The notes beneath the pieces are model-generated. The model made no database searches. It saw only the letters and a program-made list of their open reading frames with translations, and was not told the DNA's origin. Positions 1 to 12,463 of a stretch of DNA of 64,000 bases are shown here, piece by piece. Where the stretch lies: NCBI RefSeq assembly GCF_008831285.2, contig NC_045138.2, positions 23,779,934 through 23,843,933 of the forward strand. Reading direction: 5' to 3'. How positions within the stretch are numbered: position 1 is the first letter of the stretch; each line of letters opens with the position of its first letter. A program made the position numbers and the translations under genes. Source of the DNA: Nymphaea colorata (lineage: Eukaryota > Streptophyta > Magnoliopsida > Nymphaeales > Nymphaeaceae).

Positions 1-1638
1 CACAAGAGATGGACTTTTATATACTTTTGTAGGATTTAATTGTTCTTTTATTTGTTATTTTATCTATAATGATTTCTGTTATATGTTTTTTATGGCCTTG
101 TATAAAATCAGTCAAAATTGAACAAATGAATTGACCATAAATATCATTGAGATACTATGATTCTTACATTTTCAAGAATGACATTTGTCATTATTAGGAT
201 TTGATGACATTATGGAAAATATCTACAACCATCAAAATTCACATTTCTTAATATTTGAAATGTAAAACTAAATAATATTGCTCTTAGTTGTGTAAGTATA
301 GCTAGGTCATTTAAGAGTTGTTATTTATGATGTGAGCTGAATATGAAACAAAAAGCTTTAACATGAAATATTTTTTTATGCATGGGGCCTTGCAATTTCT
401 TGGTTTTAAGATTATTGTGATGGCTCACTATTTTGGCGGCTTGTCCAAGTCCATCCATATGCATCACATGTAGGACTATTTATTGAGCTGTTGTAGTTCC
501 AATGAATAGCTATGCTATTGCTTTCTCGTATGTGATGTCAAAATGGACTAGGTATCAAAGTATATTATTTTTCTTTTATTTTTTACACTTTTGTTTGCTA
601 ACACTTTTATCATTTAGTTTTTACACATTGAAAGAAGTTGTGTAATCTAATTTAACTTATCATCAACTAACTATCGATTTGCTTGCAATTGTTAAAAGTT
701 TCAGGCTTAAGATGATCTCACCAGGTAGTTCTCAAACTCAATTGCTAAATGATGGTGCCTTATATTTATATTTTACAATAAATCAAGGTGGTTGGAATAG
801 TCCTTCAAAAGGACAAACATACAAGTGAGCTACTGTCACATGTTCGAATTTGCTAGACATTTGTGGATTTTCTTCAAAATAATGAATATATAGGTGGACA
901 ATACTTTCTCTTGCATGTGCATATTTCATCTTGTGTTATTGTTTGCATTGTTATTTTCTCTACAAACATTCTATTTTTTCTATATATAATTGCAGTTTTT
1001 ACTTCACAAAGCTTTTTTTTTTCTTTTTCTACTTATTCCATTGATTTCCAAAGTGATCTAATGTATGTTTGTGCTTCTCATTGTTGTTGCATTGATTTGC
1101 AGGGACAATTCATTTAACTTGTTAACTTTTGATTTCCGTCTCTCGTAGCTTATTTTCTTTCAAACAGGTTTCCCTTTCATGTATAGTTTGTTGAACTAGC
1201 TGGTTGAATTTATTGGATGGTGAATGCAAGCTTTGCTTGGTTGGAAATAATAATGAGTAACCAATCACATGTAAGTGCTATAAGCTTTTTATTATATCTC
1301 TTTGTATAAGTTCGTGATTTTTGAATCATATTGATTCTCATTATATGATAATAACAAACTCAAAATTGTAGTCGCATTTCTTTATATAGTTTTAGTAGTA
1401 GCTATTGTTTTCTTGGATACTTTCAACAAACTTTAACACATAGTGTTGATAGGCATGATCATAATGAATGAAGTTTTTAAGTCGTTGAATATACAAAAAT
1501 GGAGAAGACATTAAATTAATATCCCAAACCTTTGACTTTGATCAATCCCAAAGAATTTTCAATTGTGAAAACTGGATATTGGATAAATTTGTACATAGTT
1601 TTTTTTTTTTTTTGTAATTAAAATTTTGTTTACATACA

Positions 1639-1694
<56 letters not shown>

Positions 1695-2399
1695 AGTAAC
1701 CATATTATGGGCCACAACTTTTACTATAGCTACTAACAACTTGGGGCATGGACAAAAATTTTTTTGGCAATGGTTTAAATTGTAACCATTAAAAACTGAG
1801 TTGTGTCAAAAAACTTTTTGGCAATAGCTTGTGCCTTGCTTGATAATGTTTAAGTATAAGACCTATGCTAAGGGCAGTCTTTAGCAATTGCTAAGTTTGG
1901 GTCGTTGCCAAAAAGTATTTTTGGTAGAGATAAATAAATCATTAACCATGGTAAGAGCCATAACTAATAACTATTTGTTAGGTCTGGTGTGTTATTATTT
2001 TGCCTTGTGAAAATAAAGAGTTATTGATTCACTTCTTTTTCTTAGGTTTTGAAGTGGAAATTTCTATTGTTAGCTTCTTTCTCTTAAGTGAGCTGCATAT
2101 GCGTTTAAGAGATTGTAGTGCATGTTTCATAAAAGGTTTTAAGCCCCACAACTTGACTGTGAATTGTTTTATTAGAGAAGATAGAATCTAGCTAAGAAGA
2201 AGCTGGTCTCCCTTATGCCATTTATCATATACTACATTTCATGCATCTTATTTGCCTTCTTTGACAAGCAAGAACTTAGCTAAATTGGGAGAATAACCAC
2301 CAACCATGCCCATCAAATTATAGCTTTTGAGCAATAGGATAAGTTGGAATTTTCATAACAATTAGTTGTCTGCTGACAACTTAACAAACATGATATTGA
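1..2399. other. Intergenic DNA, no gene recognised
   Basis: AT-rich sequence with only short open frames, none resembling a known protein or flanked by convincing splice sites. It holds one compound microsatellite near 1.64-1.69 kb. I see no RNA gene. Confidence 0.6.
1639..1690. repeat. Compound microsatellite (TG)n(AG)n
   Basis: About eleven TG units run directly into about fifteen AG units, with no interruption visible. It is a simple repeat and probably length-polymorphic. Confidence 0.95.
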
Positions 2400-2744
2400 A
2401 GATTACTAGGGACAAGAAGAATAAGGAAGATAGAACGTGCTTCTGTTGAATCAATAACCATGCTAGCTTATGCAGTTTGTGTAGCCATCATAGGTGAAGT
2501 CGATGGATCCCTTGGTGTTGCAACCCTGCTATGGAATTCTTCCAATTCCTTTGGCGCTTTGATACCATATAAGAGAAAACATGTAGAAGAAAAATTAGAA
2601 ACACATGCAAAGAAAATAAAGATTTGACATGGTTCAACTGAATATTAGTTTATGTCCACCTATATCAAGGTTTCTCATGCTTGATTTCTTCCCAATCATG
2701 GATTTTTTCATTTATATACTCATGTTTACAATTATAGCCCAACA
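2400..2744 (-). mobile_element. 5' end of a Ty1/copia-type element (LTR, primer-binding site, leader)
   Basis: Read on the reverse strand, about 176 bp beginning TGTTGGGC (2744 downwards) ends just before TGGTATCAAAGC at 2556-2567. That motif is a close match to the primer-binding site complementary to the 3' end of initiator methionine tRNA, the usual copia primer. A leader continues to about 2400. No gag, pol or second LTR follows, so the copy is heavily truncated. The LTR ends in TA rather than CA, which lowers certainty. Confidence 0.5.
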
Positions 2745-4252
2745 GTCCTTGATTTTCTGATTTTTCACAAGTATCATTTGGATCCATATTATTTTTATCC
2801 ATTGATTTCATGCTCCTCTCTTTAGCAACTTCTGATGTCATACCCAACTTGCCTTTATCAGATGTGAAAAGTTCACAATATGCACTAGGCTGGGCGCTTC
2901 TCTCCTTTGCAGAGAAAACTGGTATGCATATAATGGAGGCTGTCTTGCTTTCAATGGCTGGGAAACCGATGTTGCCAACAACAAACTTTTGTTTGAAGTG
3001 GTTTACATGACCATTTTCTCATTGAAGTTGCAAATATGTGAAGGCAATTCCCATGTTATGCTGTTAACATAGCTTTAAAAGAAGGGTATTGTGGTAAAAG
3101 TGGGGTCTTCCATTTAACTGACAGCAGATAGTCATTTCCAACTCAGAATACATGGCCCCTTGTTAGGGACCACAACATATAACATGCAAGATGCAAGTAG
3201 GGAAGAAATTATTTATCATCAGTGCAAAATGCAAATGTTTGGGCCTATATCAATAATATTTTATTATTGTAATAACATTGTCACGGGATGACTCCTTCAG
3301 TTTGTGCGGGCTCTCAGACACAGGGGAACAAACACAAACTTTTTTTGGAAACTTCTCAAGTTTGCATTTGATACTAATCACTGTCCTTTTTATTCTCCTA
3401 TACCACAATTTTTTTTATAACTTTTGTTAATTCTTTTGGCGGAACCACATGGTGATTTGTGTGGGATTGTCCATACTAACCTCACAATCTCGAACCTCGT
3501 TATATGCACCATATTGGTACATGAATTTTCATGTGTCAGTATGGTTAATAGCTCCTTCAGTTCACATTGAAAAAGATTTTTTTTTGTAAATATAAAATAA
3601 AAATGTAAAAATACTATGAAGGACATTTTAAAAAAACATTGCTTTTGAAGGCCTAGCGTGCCCAAGGGCACACAAATTTTCTCTCATAAACTTTGTTTAT
3701 TTTGTCATTAATGTTTTTACATATTTGATTGTTAATATATATAAGTGCTTTTAAAGCATTAGTTGTTGAATTAATGCCCCTTCAGCCAAAATTTCTAGCT
3801 AGTATTAAAATTGACAAGCACAAGAAAAGATAAACAAAAATCACGGCATAAAAAGGGAAGTGTTTTTTCAAATGCCAGTTTGGCTGCCGGTAATTTGATG
3901 ATCCACTCAAAATTTTTAAATGTGTCATTTTCAGACATATGAAATAATTCCTATTTTGCAACAAAAAACAAGAAAAAATCAATTTCCTTCCAAATTTTGC
4001 TGCCCATGTTTTCAGTCTTTAAACATTGGAACAATCTTTCATGTGCAATCCAGGAGGAAGTGTTTGGTGATCAGTCATTAACGAAGACGAACGGCGAGGA
4101 TGAAACTCATGTATGAACACTGAAGAACAAATTGCAATCTCTCTTTAAACCGTTTATGTAATTTTGATTATTCCTTTGGACAGACCTTGTCGGTTTCCAA
4201 TTTGATTCGCAGTGAGATTCTTTGTTCCCATCAATGATGACAATAAAAAAAT
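2745..4252. other. Intergenic region and presumed AXR4 promoter/5' UTR
   Basis: No coding sequence is recognised. The last few hundred bases before the AXR4 start should hold its promoter and 5' UTR, but I cannot place a TATA box or transcription start with confidence. Confidence 0.5.
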
Positions 4253-7200
4253 ATGTCCAATCACCGACCGAATCCTCCTGCGGCCGTACCTTCGGAAGAA
4301 CTTCGGTCCTCCGGGCAGCGGATTGACTGCGCAGTCGCACACTGGTCTTCCTTTCTCTTGCAGTGGCCGTCGGTTGCCGGAGGCGGAAACTTTCGCCAGG
4401 GGGAGATGGTCGAAATCAAAGAAGAGACTGCCCTTCTCGAGGAGAAAGAACCAACCAATGAGGAGCTCGACAAAACCACCTCCAACAGGAGAACCAGCAA
4501 CGGCGGCAACAAGGGTAGCGGCTCCCCGACCATTTTTGCCTTCTGGGCATACCTCATAGTCTTCGTCTCCCTCCTCGCCCTCGTCCTGGTCTCTGTCTCC
4601 TCCCTCCAGCAGCCACCCCTTGACGACAAGTCGTGGTTCCTCTCTCTCACCCCTTCCCTCCACTCCCATTTTTCCAGAGGCAAAACCATCAAGGTCTATG
4701 TTGGTCCCGACAACGAGCAGGCCGTCGAGCTCTTCGTCGTCGAACAAGGTCCCAGGGAGGGAGAGACCGTGCTTCTGGTCCACGGTACTGGCTGTGATTC
4801 CTTCTCGTTCCGGCATGTCCTTGAGTCCCTCGCCTCTCGCGGCATCCGAGCCGTCGCGATCGATCTCCCAGGTTCGGGCTTCTCTGGTAAATCCTTCCGG
4901 GAAACCGTGGAAGATCAATGGCCGCGGATGTTCGATTCGTTTCGGGACGTTTATGATGAAATCAAGGAGAAGGGTCTTTTCTGGGGGTTTGACCAACTCG
5001 TTGAAACTGGAGACCTTCCCTACCACGAGAAGAAAACGAGGGTTCGGTTTTCAGAGGAACTTAGGCCGATTGGATTGGATTCCGTGAGAGTTGGGGCCGT
5101 TATTGAACAGATTATCGATTTAATGGATCTGTCCCCGGCTCATCTAGTTCTTCACGATTCGGCTGTGACGGCAATCAGTGGACTGATGCGGTCGGTAGCT
5201 TCTGGATCGATTCGTAGCGTAACCATCGTTGATGCCGTAACAGATCCGAAGAAATCGGCGTTTCCTTTCTGGGTTCTGGATGTGGTTGGAGTGAGAGAGG
5301 TGCTTTTGGCTTCAAAGTGGATTTACACTGCACTGCTCAGACATTGTTGTTCTAAGTCAATGTCATGGTCTACGGGAAACGATCATCGACTTCTTCTTAA
5401 GGCTAGAGGTGGTGCAAAGGCAGTTGCCGAGATGGGGAGGCGGATTAATTCGAGCTTCGATCTGGCAGAATGGGTCAATTCACCCGTAATGAGCGGGGTG
5501 CCGGCGAGAATACTGTGGTCGAGCACGTGGTCGGAGGATTGGACCAAAGAAGGTCGCAGAGTAGCTGCTGCATTTCCTCATGCCGGATTCGTTGCCCATT
5601 CTGGCGGAAGATGGCCTCAGGTGAGACCTGAGCAAAATTTGAACCAAGCGAAATATTTTTTGTTTTTCGTTTAAATGCGCTTAGCTTTTAGTATACGAAC
5701 ACTTCTGCTATCACTCTTTATGAATTCAAACGACGTCCCAAAGGCAGGCAAGTCGTTGGGAGGCAGTCACTAGTGGAGCACATCTCTCCGCCTCGGATAT
5801 CAAGGCCATAGTGATTGTTGAGTTGAGTCACTTTTGCCCTCTGGTGTAACCTGGACCCATGGTTTTGCTCTACTATGAGTGTGTGAGATGAATCGATCCT
5901 TAGCATATTATGGTACCGTGCGTCTGTGATCGTATTGAAGTTCCCTTCACATTAATGTGTCTTTTAACTGATCCCCTTGCTAGAGTGGAATCCGCTGTTA
6001 GGAAATTCTGATGTTGAACTTTTTAGAATGTTCCAAGTATCGAAAGTTTTTTTGGTATTACCAATTCGATCAATATCCAATGCGTTCTGCTATCCAACTT
6101 CCCTCCTAATAAAGCAGCGGAGATCATATACATGCTTCTTCTTAGAAATTCAGAAAGCTCCACTGTCGCCTCATACTGCTAGTAATATGTGAACCTGCCT
6201 TTCTGCTTGCATTATCCTGTAAGCTGCTTGAACCAAGTTTCAGTGCTTCGTCTTTGAACGCCACAGAGGAGACCAAGTATCCTCTTCTTTCTTGTCTAGG
6301 TCTTTAGCTGATATTGAAATTAATTAACTCGACCTTCCCTATGCACATGATTTGTGGCGTCAAAGTAAAATACACAAAGGTGGACTTGTAGTTGGCCTTT
6401 TTATGAGGACTGATATTGTTGGTATTTTGACAAAATGTGAAATCTTATAACAGAAAAGGCACTGTTGTCATAAAGTTACCTACTTTGATGATATGACATT
6501 CTTATTGCTATATGGAGGTGATAAGTGTAGTTTTTATTAGTTTCCTTTTGAATATTTTGATCTATTTAATGATATGTTTCTTTGATAAAGCCAATTTCTC
6601 AATTGTTTAAACTGAAATGGAGTTGGTTCAGAAAGTGTACTCATCATCCTGAATTTGATAGGGTCAAGATGACTCTTCTTCATAGAGAACGACTGCCTAA
6701 CATTCAAGAAGTGTTAGCTGGATAAACTATGGAAGAAATAAGATTATATAATAAGAAACCCTAGGTTAATATTTTTTTTGGCTATGTCAAAACTGAGACA
6801 CAATGTAAGGCCCTAAGGCCTCTACATTTTAAATCAAACAAAACAATAAAGACTTCTGTAAGAATGTACTGTCATCTTTGCAAGCAACCGAGACACATTA
6901 GACATAGATATCCCAAGTTGAAAAGGGAAAAAAAGTGAGTTTTCACTGTGGAGAACAAATAATAAATTTCATTAGGTGAAATTCAGGCATCCATGGAAGG
7001 AATGCAGGCTTCTATCTCTCAATTTCTGCAAGTTTTTTCATCTTTTTATTAAAAGGAATTCTTTTACCAGAGTTACCACTTTCACTTTTTCAAATAAATG
7101 TGCGAAGTCTTGGCTTTTGGACTTGGGTGCCTCTTTTCATATGACTCTTAATAAGTCTATACATTCCGATTGGAAACCTATTTATTTCAACAGATATGTT

Positions 7201-10200
7201 TTTGTTGATGATGACAAAAATTTAAGCATTGAAAACACTGGAGCACTTGGCAAACACATGAAAAACTCCAATTTTTTTTAAGGTTTCGGATGTTAGATGT
7301 ATTCCTAAACTAAATTTAATTCTTGTCATTTTCTCAAGTAACCGACCATGGGAACAATGTTTCCTTCTTATCCAAGGATTGCATTGTGCAGGATAGCCAG
7401 TTCAAGAAGTGGACTGGCGAAGGCCATAGAAGTAAAGATTTCTATTACATGGACTTTCTTGATTTAGGCCAAAAATCCTTTTCTAATATTGTGAATGAAA
7501 TAGTTTTAGAACTTCGTTATAAAAGATTAAGGCATCATCCTTTGGAAAATATTTTCTTTATCCTTTGTTAAAGAATTCTTCAAAGAAGATTTTTTTTTCC
7601 TCTGATAAATATTGTATCTTGGGAAAAATGAAAGCACTCCATTTGGTCGAGGAAAATTTTTCTCCTCTAAACCTTTTGAATTGAATCAATTGATACATTT
7701 GGATGTATGGGGACCGGCATTTGTACTCTCAAAAGGAGACTTTTCTTATTATGTTATTTTTGTTGATGACTTTTAAATTCACATGGATCTACTTCCTCAA
7801 GTTCAAATATGAAGTCTTTAATTGTTTTAAATTTTTTCACAAAATGATCCAAAAAACAATTTAATGCTAATGTTATTAGGCTTAGAACCAAATGTGGGGA
7901 GAATGTTTTTCCAGTGATATGTAAAAGAAATAGAAGCATACATCAAAGATCTTGTTCCAGAAAACCTCAATAAAACCTTACATGTTCCCAAAATATGGTA
8001 AGTTGTAACTGCTAAAACCTTACATGTTCCCAAAATTGTTTGAAAAATGTTGCGGGCCAAAGCCGCCCTTACCTCCATTTATTTACTTAAGAATGCCTTC
8101 ATTATTCCTTTAAGACCTCTCTTCTATTGACAAGCGTTATAAAATTGAGCCTGATTATAACCCATTTAGAGTATTTGGATGTAAATTTTTTGGTTTAAGT
8201 TTTTAACCGATTTAGATGATGAACTTTCTATTTGAGCTATTCATTCTATTTTAATTGGATATGCTGAAAACATAGGGGATATAGATGTTTGGATTTGAAA
8301 AATGGCAACTTTTTTGTATCTAGAAGTGTGACCTTTCTTAAGAACACGAATGACTTTGATCATAGTATATCTCAAAGTTCAGATGACTGTTTTTTTCTTC
8401 GTATGCCTATTATGTTTAATGATGATTATATTGTTGACTTTGAGAATTCTGCTTGCATTCATAATGAGACCACCAATGAGGATAGGTCTCTCACTAGAAA
8501 TGTATTTATTGATGAATCCCCACTAGAAATAATTCCATTAATGAACCTCCTAACCAAAATGAGCAAACCTTTGTTGGAAGATCCCAAAGATTCACTAGAC
8601 CATTCATAAAGTTCCCCATGATGCTCTTTTTTTTTTGTAGATCTTGTCTCATATCTGTACACTCTTTTATTGAACCCACTTGTTACTATGATGCCAAAGG
8701 CAATTCTCAATTGATAAAAGCCATGAAGAATGAGCTAAATGTTATTGAAAAATGTAAAACATTTAGATTGTTGACCTTAAAATGCTGCAGGATGTAGGTG
8801 GACATAAAGTTAAGACCAGTGTCATAGATATTGCAAATTTGCAATATTTTCGATGAAAATGTCATGATAATAATGCCAAAAATAAGAAAAATGGGAAAAA
8901 ATTGCAATATTTTGAAAATTTTGGGAAAAAATATTTATCGCGTTCTTATCCCAATTTTTTCATTTTACTATTTTTTAGCATTGAAATTATAATGGATAAC
9001 TTAAACTAAATTATTTTCATCATTTTTATTATCATTAAAACATTCCTTCTTCACTGTTATATAGTTTTATTTATGTTTTCCTGTTAGTTTCTCATTTATT
9101 TCATTTATACCTATTATTTTATTTTTTAAAATTTTCCAAGTTTTTCCTGAAATGTTCCCGAAAAATACAACTTTGCTGTTATAAAAACCCAAGAACAATC
9201 TCACCATTAAAAACCCAAGAACGATATTTGTGACAATGGTTAAGACCAAGAGCAATGAGAGCCTTGGAAGATATAAAAGCAGATTAGTGGCTAAAGAGTA
9301 TGCACAGGAATGTGGAATAAATTATAAAGAAAACCTTTACATCCATAGCTTGACATCTAATAGAGCTCTTATTGCAGTTGGATGTTCAGCCTTTTTAAAT
9401 GGCGAACTTGATGAATAAGTTGTTTATACGAGAACTCTTCTTGGCATGAATAAGTTCAAGGTAAAATAGGTTCATCTTAAAAGAGGCTTTTAATGACTTA
9501 AAACAAGCCCTTAAAACTTGCCTTGATAAATTTAGCAAGATCATGAAATAATGTCACTTTAAATTTTACTATACAGACACTACGCCTTTTGTTAAGTTAA
9601 AACTACTAAAAAAAATAGTCATCTTATTGTCATATGTTGATGATATGACTATAACTGGAAGTGAAGCAAAACAATGTTGAAATAAAACATTCCATACAAA
9701 AGTTTGATATAAAATTTTGGATTTTTGACATATTTTCTTGGTATTAAGTTAACCTATTCATCAAGTGGCTACCTTCTATCTCATATTAAATTTACCTCTA
9801 AAGTTGTTGATCATTTAGGAATTACAGTTGATATAGTGGTGGATACATCTGAAACTCTTGGTGTTAAAATAAAGATTAATGATGGGGAACTCTTGACTAA
9901 CCAAATTCCTTAGGGACAACTTATTGGAGCTCTATCTTACCTCTTCGTCACTATACTTGATATAGCTCACTTGTTCACGTGATTAGCTAGCTAATTTCAG
10001 CATGGACCAGCTACAGTTCGCATGAGAGTGGTCATACATATTGTCAGATATCTTAAGAATACCGTTACCAAGGGAATCTTTCTGTCTTCCTCATCATCAT
10101 TGGGTCTCATAGTTTACATAGATGCTGATTGGAGGGATGATCCTAATAACCATCAATCTACAACTGGTTTCTGCATTTTTTGTGGTAGTTATAATGACTT

Positions 10201-12463
10201 GGAGGTGTAAAAGCAACAAAAGGTATCTCTTTGATCGACTAAAGTTGAATATCAATTGATAGCTACAACTGACTCTGAGGTAGTATGGATAAAAGGCCTT
10301 GTAAATAACATGGGCTTGTGTTTGAACTCACCATTGAAGTTATGTTGTGGCAATAAGAGTGTTATTTGCATTGTCAGCAACCATACATTTCACTAAAGAA
10401 CCAAACACATTGAGATGGAAATTCATTATGTTGATAAGAATTCTTGACGAAGGCTACTGAGTTGCTATGCATCACATCAAAATATGAAATGGTTGCTTCC
10501 TTCAAAATCCAATGTTGGTTCCCATTTTGCTTTCCTTCTTAATAAACTTTCGGTCATCTGACCAGAAGTTTTGATGGAGGGGGCATCTGACCAGAATTTT
10601 AATTTAAAGAGAAGTGAACGTCCGGGGTTTGGGGGTTTTGTGTCTGGGGGGGGGGGGGGGGGGGTGGTAAGGGTGTTAAGAGGGGAGGGGTCCCCTCCCA
10701 TCGAGGCTGCCCTTGATGCATTTTATTGGGCGGCCTTTAATCATGCACGTGCCCCGATGCACACATAGTGGTGCATGCTGTGAGAAGGATCCATGAATCC
10801 TATATATATTTAGTTTATAATATTATATCTGTTTTGCTCTTGTGTTTTTTCCATCTTTTCCTTTTTCTATTTGTATGGTCAAGTTCAAGTAGCCGTTGGG
10901 CTATCTCCTTTCCTTCCTTTTGTATTTTTCATATTATAAATAAGGGACTTTGTCCCATTATTTTGTAAGCTTTATTTGAAGGATCTTGGGAGTTAATAAT
11001 TCATTTTTTATTCAGCGACAGTGTTTTACTTTCCTTGACACTATTGTCAATCACACTCTCTTTCTCTCTCATGTATATTTCTTTTGGTGGATGACTATGG
11101 TTTACAGAGCTTGCTACTCCTTTCCTTCCAACTCTTAAGTGTACCTGGTTCCTTGATTGCTTCAACCTGCATCCTATATACTGGTGCCATTGTACTGCTG
11201 ATTGGATGGGCGCTGAACAACAGTTTGATTGATGCTTGACAAAATATAACAGCTTCTTTCGGAAACAAACCAGTGTTATCCATTTCCTGGAAATGATTAC
11301 TGCAACTCAAATCTGGTCATACAACATCGAAGTGTGAGAATTAGTTGGGAATAGTTTTACTATCTAACATTAAGATTTTCAAAACAGGTTGATGACTACA
11401 TATTTATATTGTCTAACATGAGCCTGGAGTGCCAGGCATGCTGGCTATCTAATCTGGCATATGGAAACGTCTGGGCTAATGCCTGGGCACTGAGCAGCTG
11501 ACGTCTTAAATATGATCAAAAGCCTAGTTGTCTTCTTCTTCTGCTGCTGCTGCTGTTTGAAGCAACATTTCTTTGTCCTCTTCTTCTCCTACTGTTCGGG
11601 GCATGTCTTATCTCTTTTTTATGCTGATTTTCTTTTCCTCGTTTTTTTTTTCCTAAGTACCACCTCCATTCTAGGAGCCACTAACTGCTTAGGCAGTGCC
11701 CAACAGTTTCGAGGATATGTGTTCCTGGGTTACTTTTTGTCTTGGACAATAACTCTAGGGTAGTGATTGGAAACAAACAATAGTGCAAATTGACATCCAG
11801 TGGATCAAGCAGTGGGGTCAGTACAGCTTGTATTACATTCATGTTCAGCCCTTAAAAGAGACTTTTTCAAGCAGCTGGGTCTGTGTGGCTTATATTCTCT
11901 GAGTAGATTATAACATCTCAAATAACTGACCTAGAAGTAGTTTCATATTTATGATCTTCTGAAAGAAAACCACTATACATACCTGAACCCTTATTTTCTT
12001 CTGGTTCGTAGTAGTATCACTGTCAAAGTGGCAAATGAGAATCCGTGAGAATAAATGCTATTGTCAGTTTTAGACGAAATTGGTCATTAGAAGTTGTGAG
12101 GTTGAATTCACTTGTAATTTCTTTCAGCAAATAGTTACCAATCTAGTTTGCTTGAATGCTAATATGATACTTTTCTTCTCATGCTTATAGGAAGATGGAG
12201 CAGATTCAGTGGCAGAAGCAATTGCTCAGTTTGTACTTTCATTGCCAAAATCTGTTAGAAGAATAGAAGAGACTGAACTGGATAGTAATAGCAAAATGAT
12301 GAAGAAATCGAATATTCACTTCCATCATGGTCATGAAAATGACCACAATCATGACCATTATCATCATGGTCATGAAAATGACCATGATCATGACCATTAT
12401 CATCATGGTCATGAAACCAGTTACCCGAATGATTACGGACTTGGGCATGAACATTGGAGTTGA
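4253..12463 (+). CDS. AXR4-like protein (auxin response 4), alpha/beta-hydrolase fold
   Basis: Two exons, 4253-5620 and 12191-12463, join in phase 0 through a GT-AG intron to give 546 residues. From the family, AXR4 is an ER membrane protein needed for correct localisation of the auxin influx carrier AUX1. Visible features are one hydrophobic segment at about residues 95-117, an oxyanion-type HGTG at 177-180, an HDSA elbow with Ser303 in place of the classical GxSxG, and HSGGRWPQ at the exon 1 end. Exon 2 carries a LPKSVRR block and a His-rich tail ending in YGLGHEHW, as in Arabidopsis. Met52 (ATG at 4406) is the more likely start. It lines up with the start of the roughly 470-residue Arabidopsis protein, and the 51 residues before it have no counterpart that I recall. 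The 6.6-kb intron contains a copia remnant in the same orientation. The reading frame is intact, so the gene is probably functional. Confidence 0.93.
6600..10450 (+). mobile_element. Decayed Ty1/copia retrotransposon in the AXR4 intron
   Basis: Many stops and frameshifts, but the copia order is readable. There is a gag zinc knuckle near 6865-6915 (CX2CX4HX4 with the last Cys replaced by Tyr). A protease-like LLDLGASFHMT near 7110 has the usual DSG changed to DLG. Integrase follows (LDVWGPA near 7700, then IFVDDF), then reverse transcriptase (KSRLVAKEYAQ near 9275, YVDDM near 9640) and RNase H (YIDADW near 10117). No LTR could be paired. It lies in the same orientation as AXR4 and is interrupted at 8817-9238 by a MITE. 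It cannot encode functional protein. Confidence 0.88.
8817..9238 (+). mobile_element. hAT-like MITE, family 2, copy 1
   Basis: A non-coding AT-rich insertion of about 420 bp. It starts CAGTGTCATAGATATTG and ends with the inverted form of CATTGTCACAAATAT. An 8-bp direct repeat GTTAAGAC flanks it on both sides. Removing it restores an uninterrupted copia reverse-transcriptase frame across the join (HKVKT followed by KSNES), which confirms the ends independently. The CA...TG termini and 8-bp target duplication fit the hAT superfamily. Confidence 0.85.
10646..10664. repeat. Poly-G tract
   Basis: About 19 consecutive G residues within the AXR4 intron, between the end of the copia remnant and exon 2. 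It may be prone to slippage or an assembly length error. Confidence 0.95.
12323..12416 (+). repeat. 39-bp in-frame tandem repeat coding the AXR4 His-rich tail
   Basis: Two full 39-bp units and a 16-bp partial third. The unit codes for 13 residues of the form HHGHENDxxHDHY, so the duplication keeps frame and lengthens the His/Asp-rich tail of AXR4. The two full units differ at only two bases (CACAAT against CATGAT), pointing to a fairly recent duplication. Confidence 0.92.

Noticed and set aside
4154-5026. Long reverse-strand open frame of 290 codons
   Set aside because: It overlaps AXR4 exon 1 antisense in a G+C-rich region where stops are rare. Its sequence resembles no protein, while the plus strand encodes AXR4.
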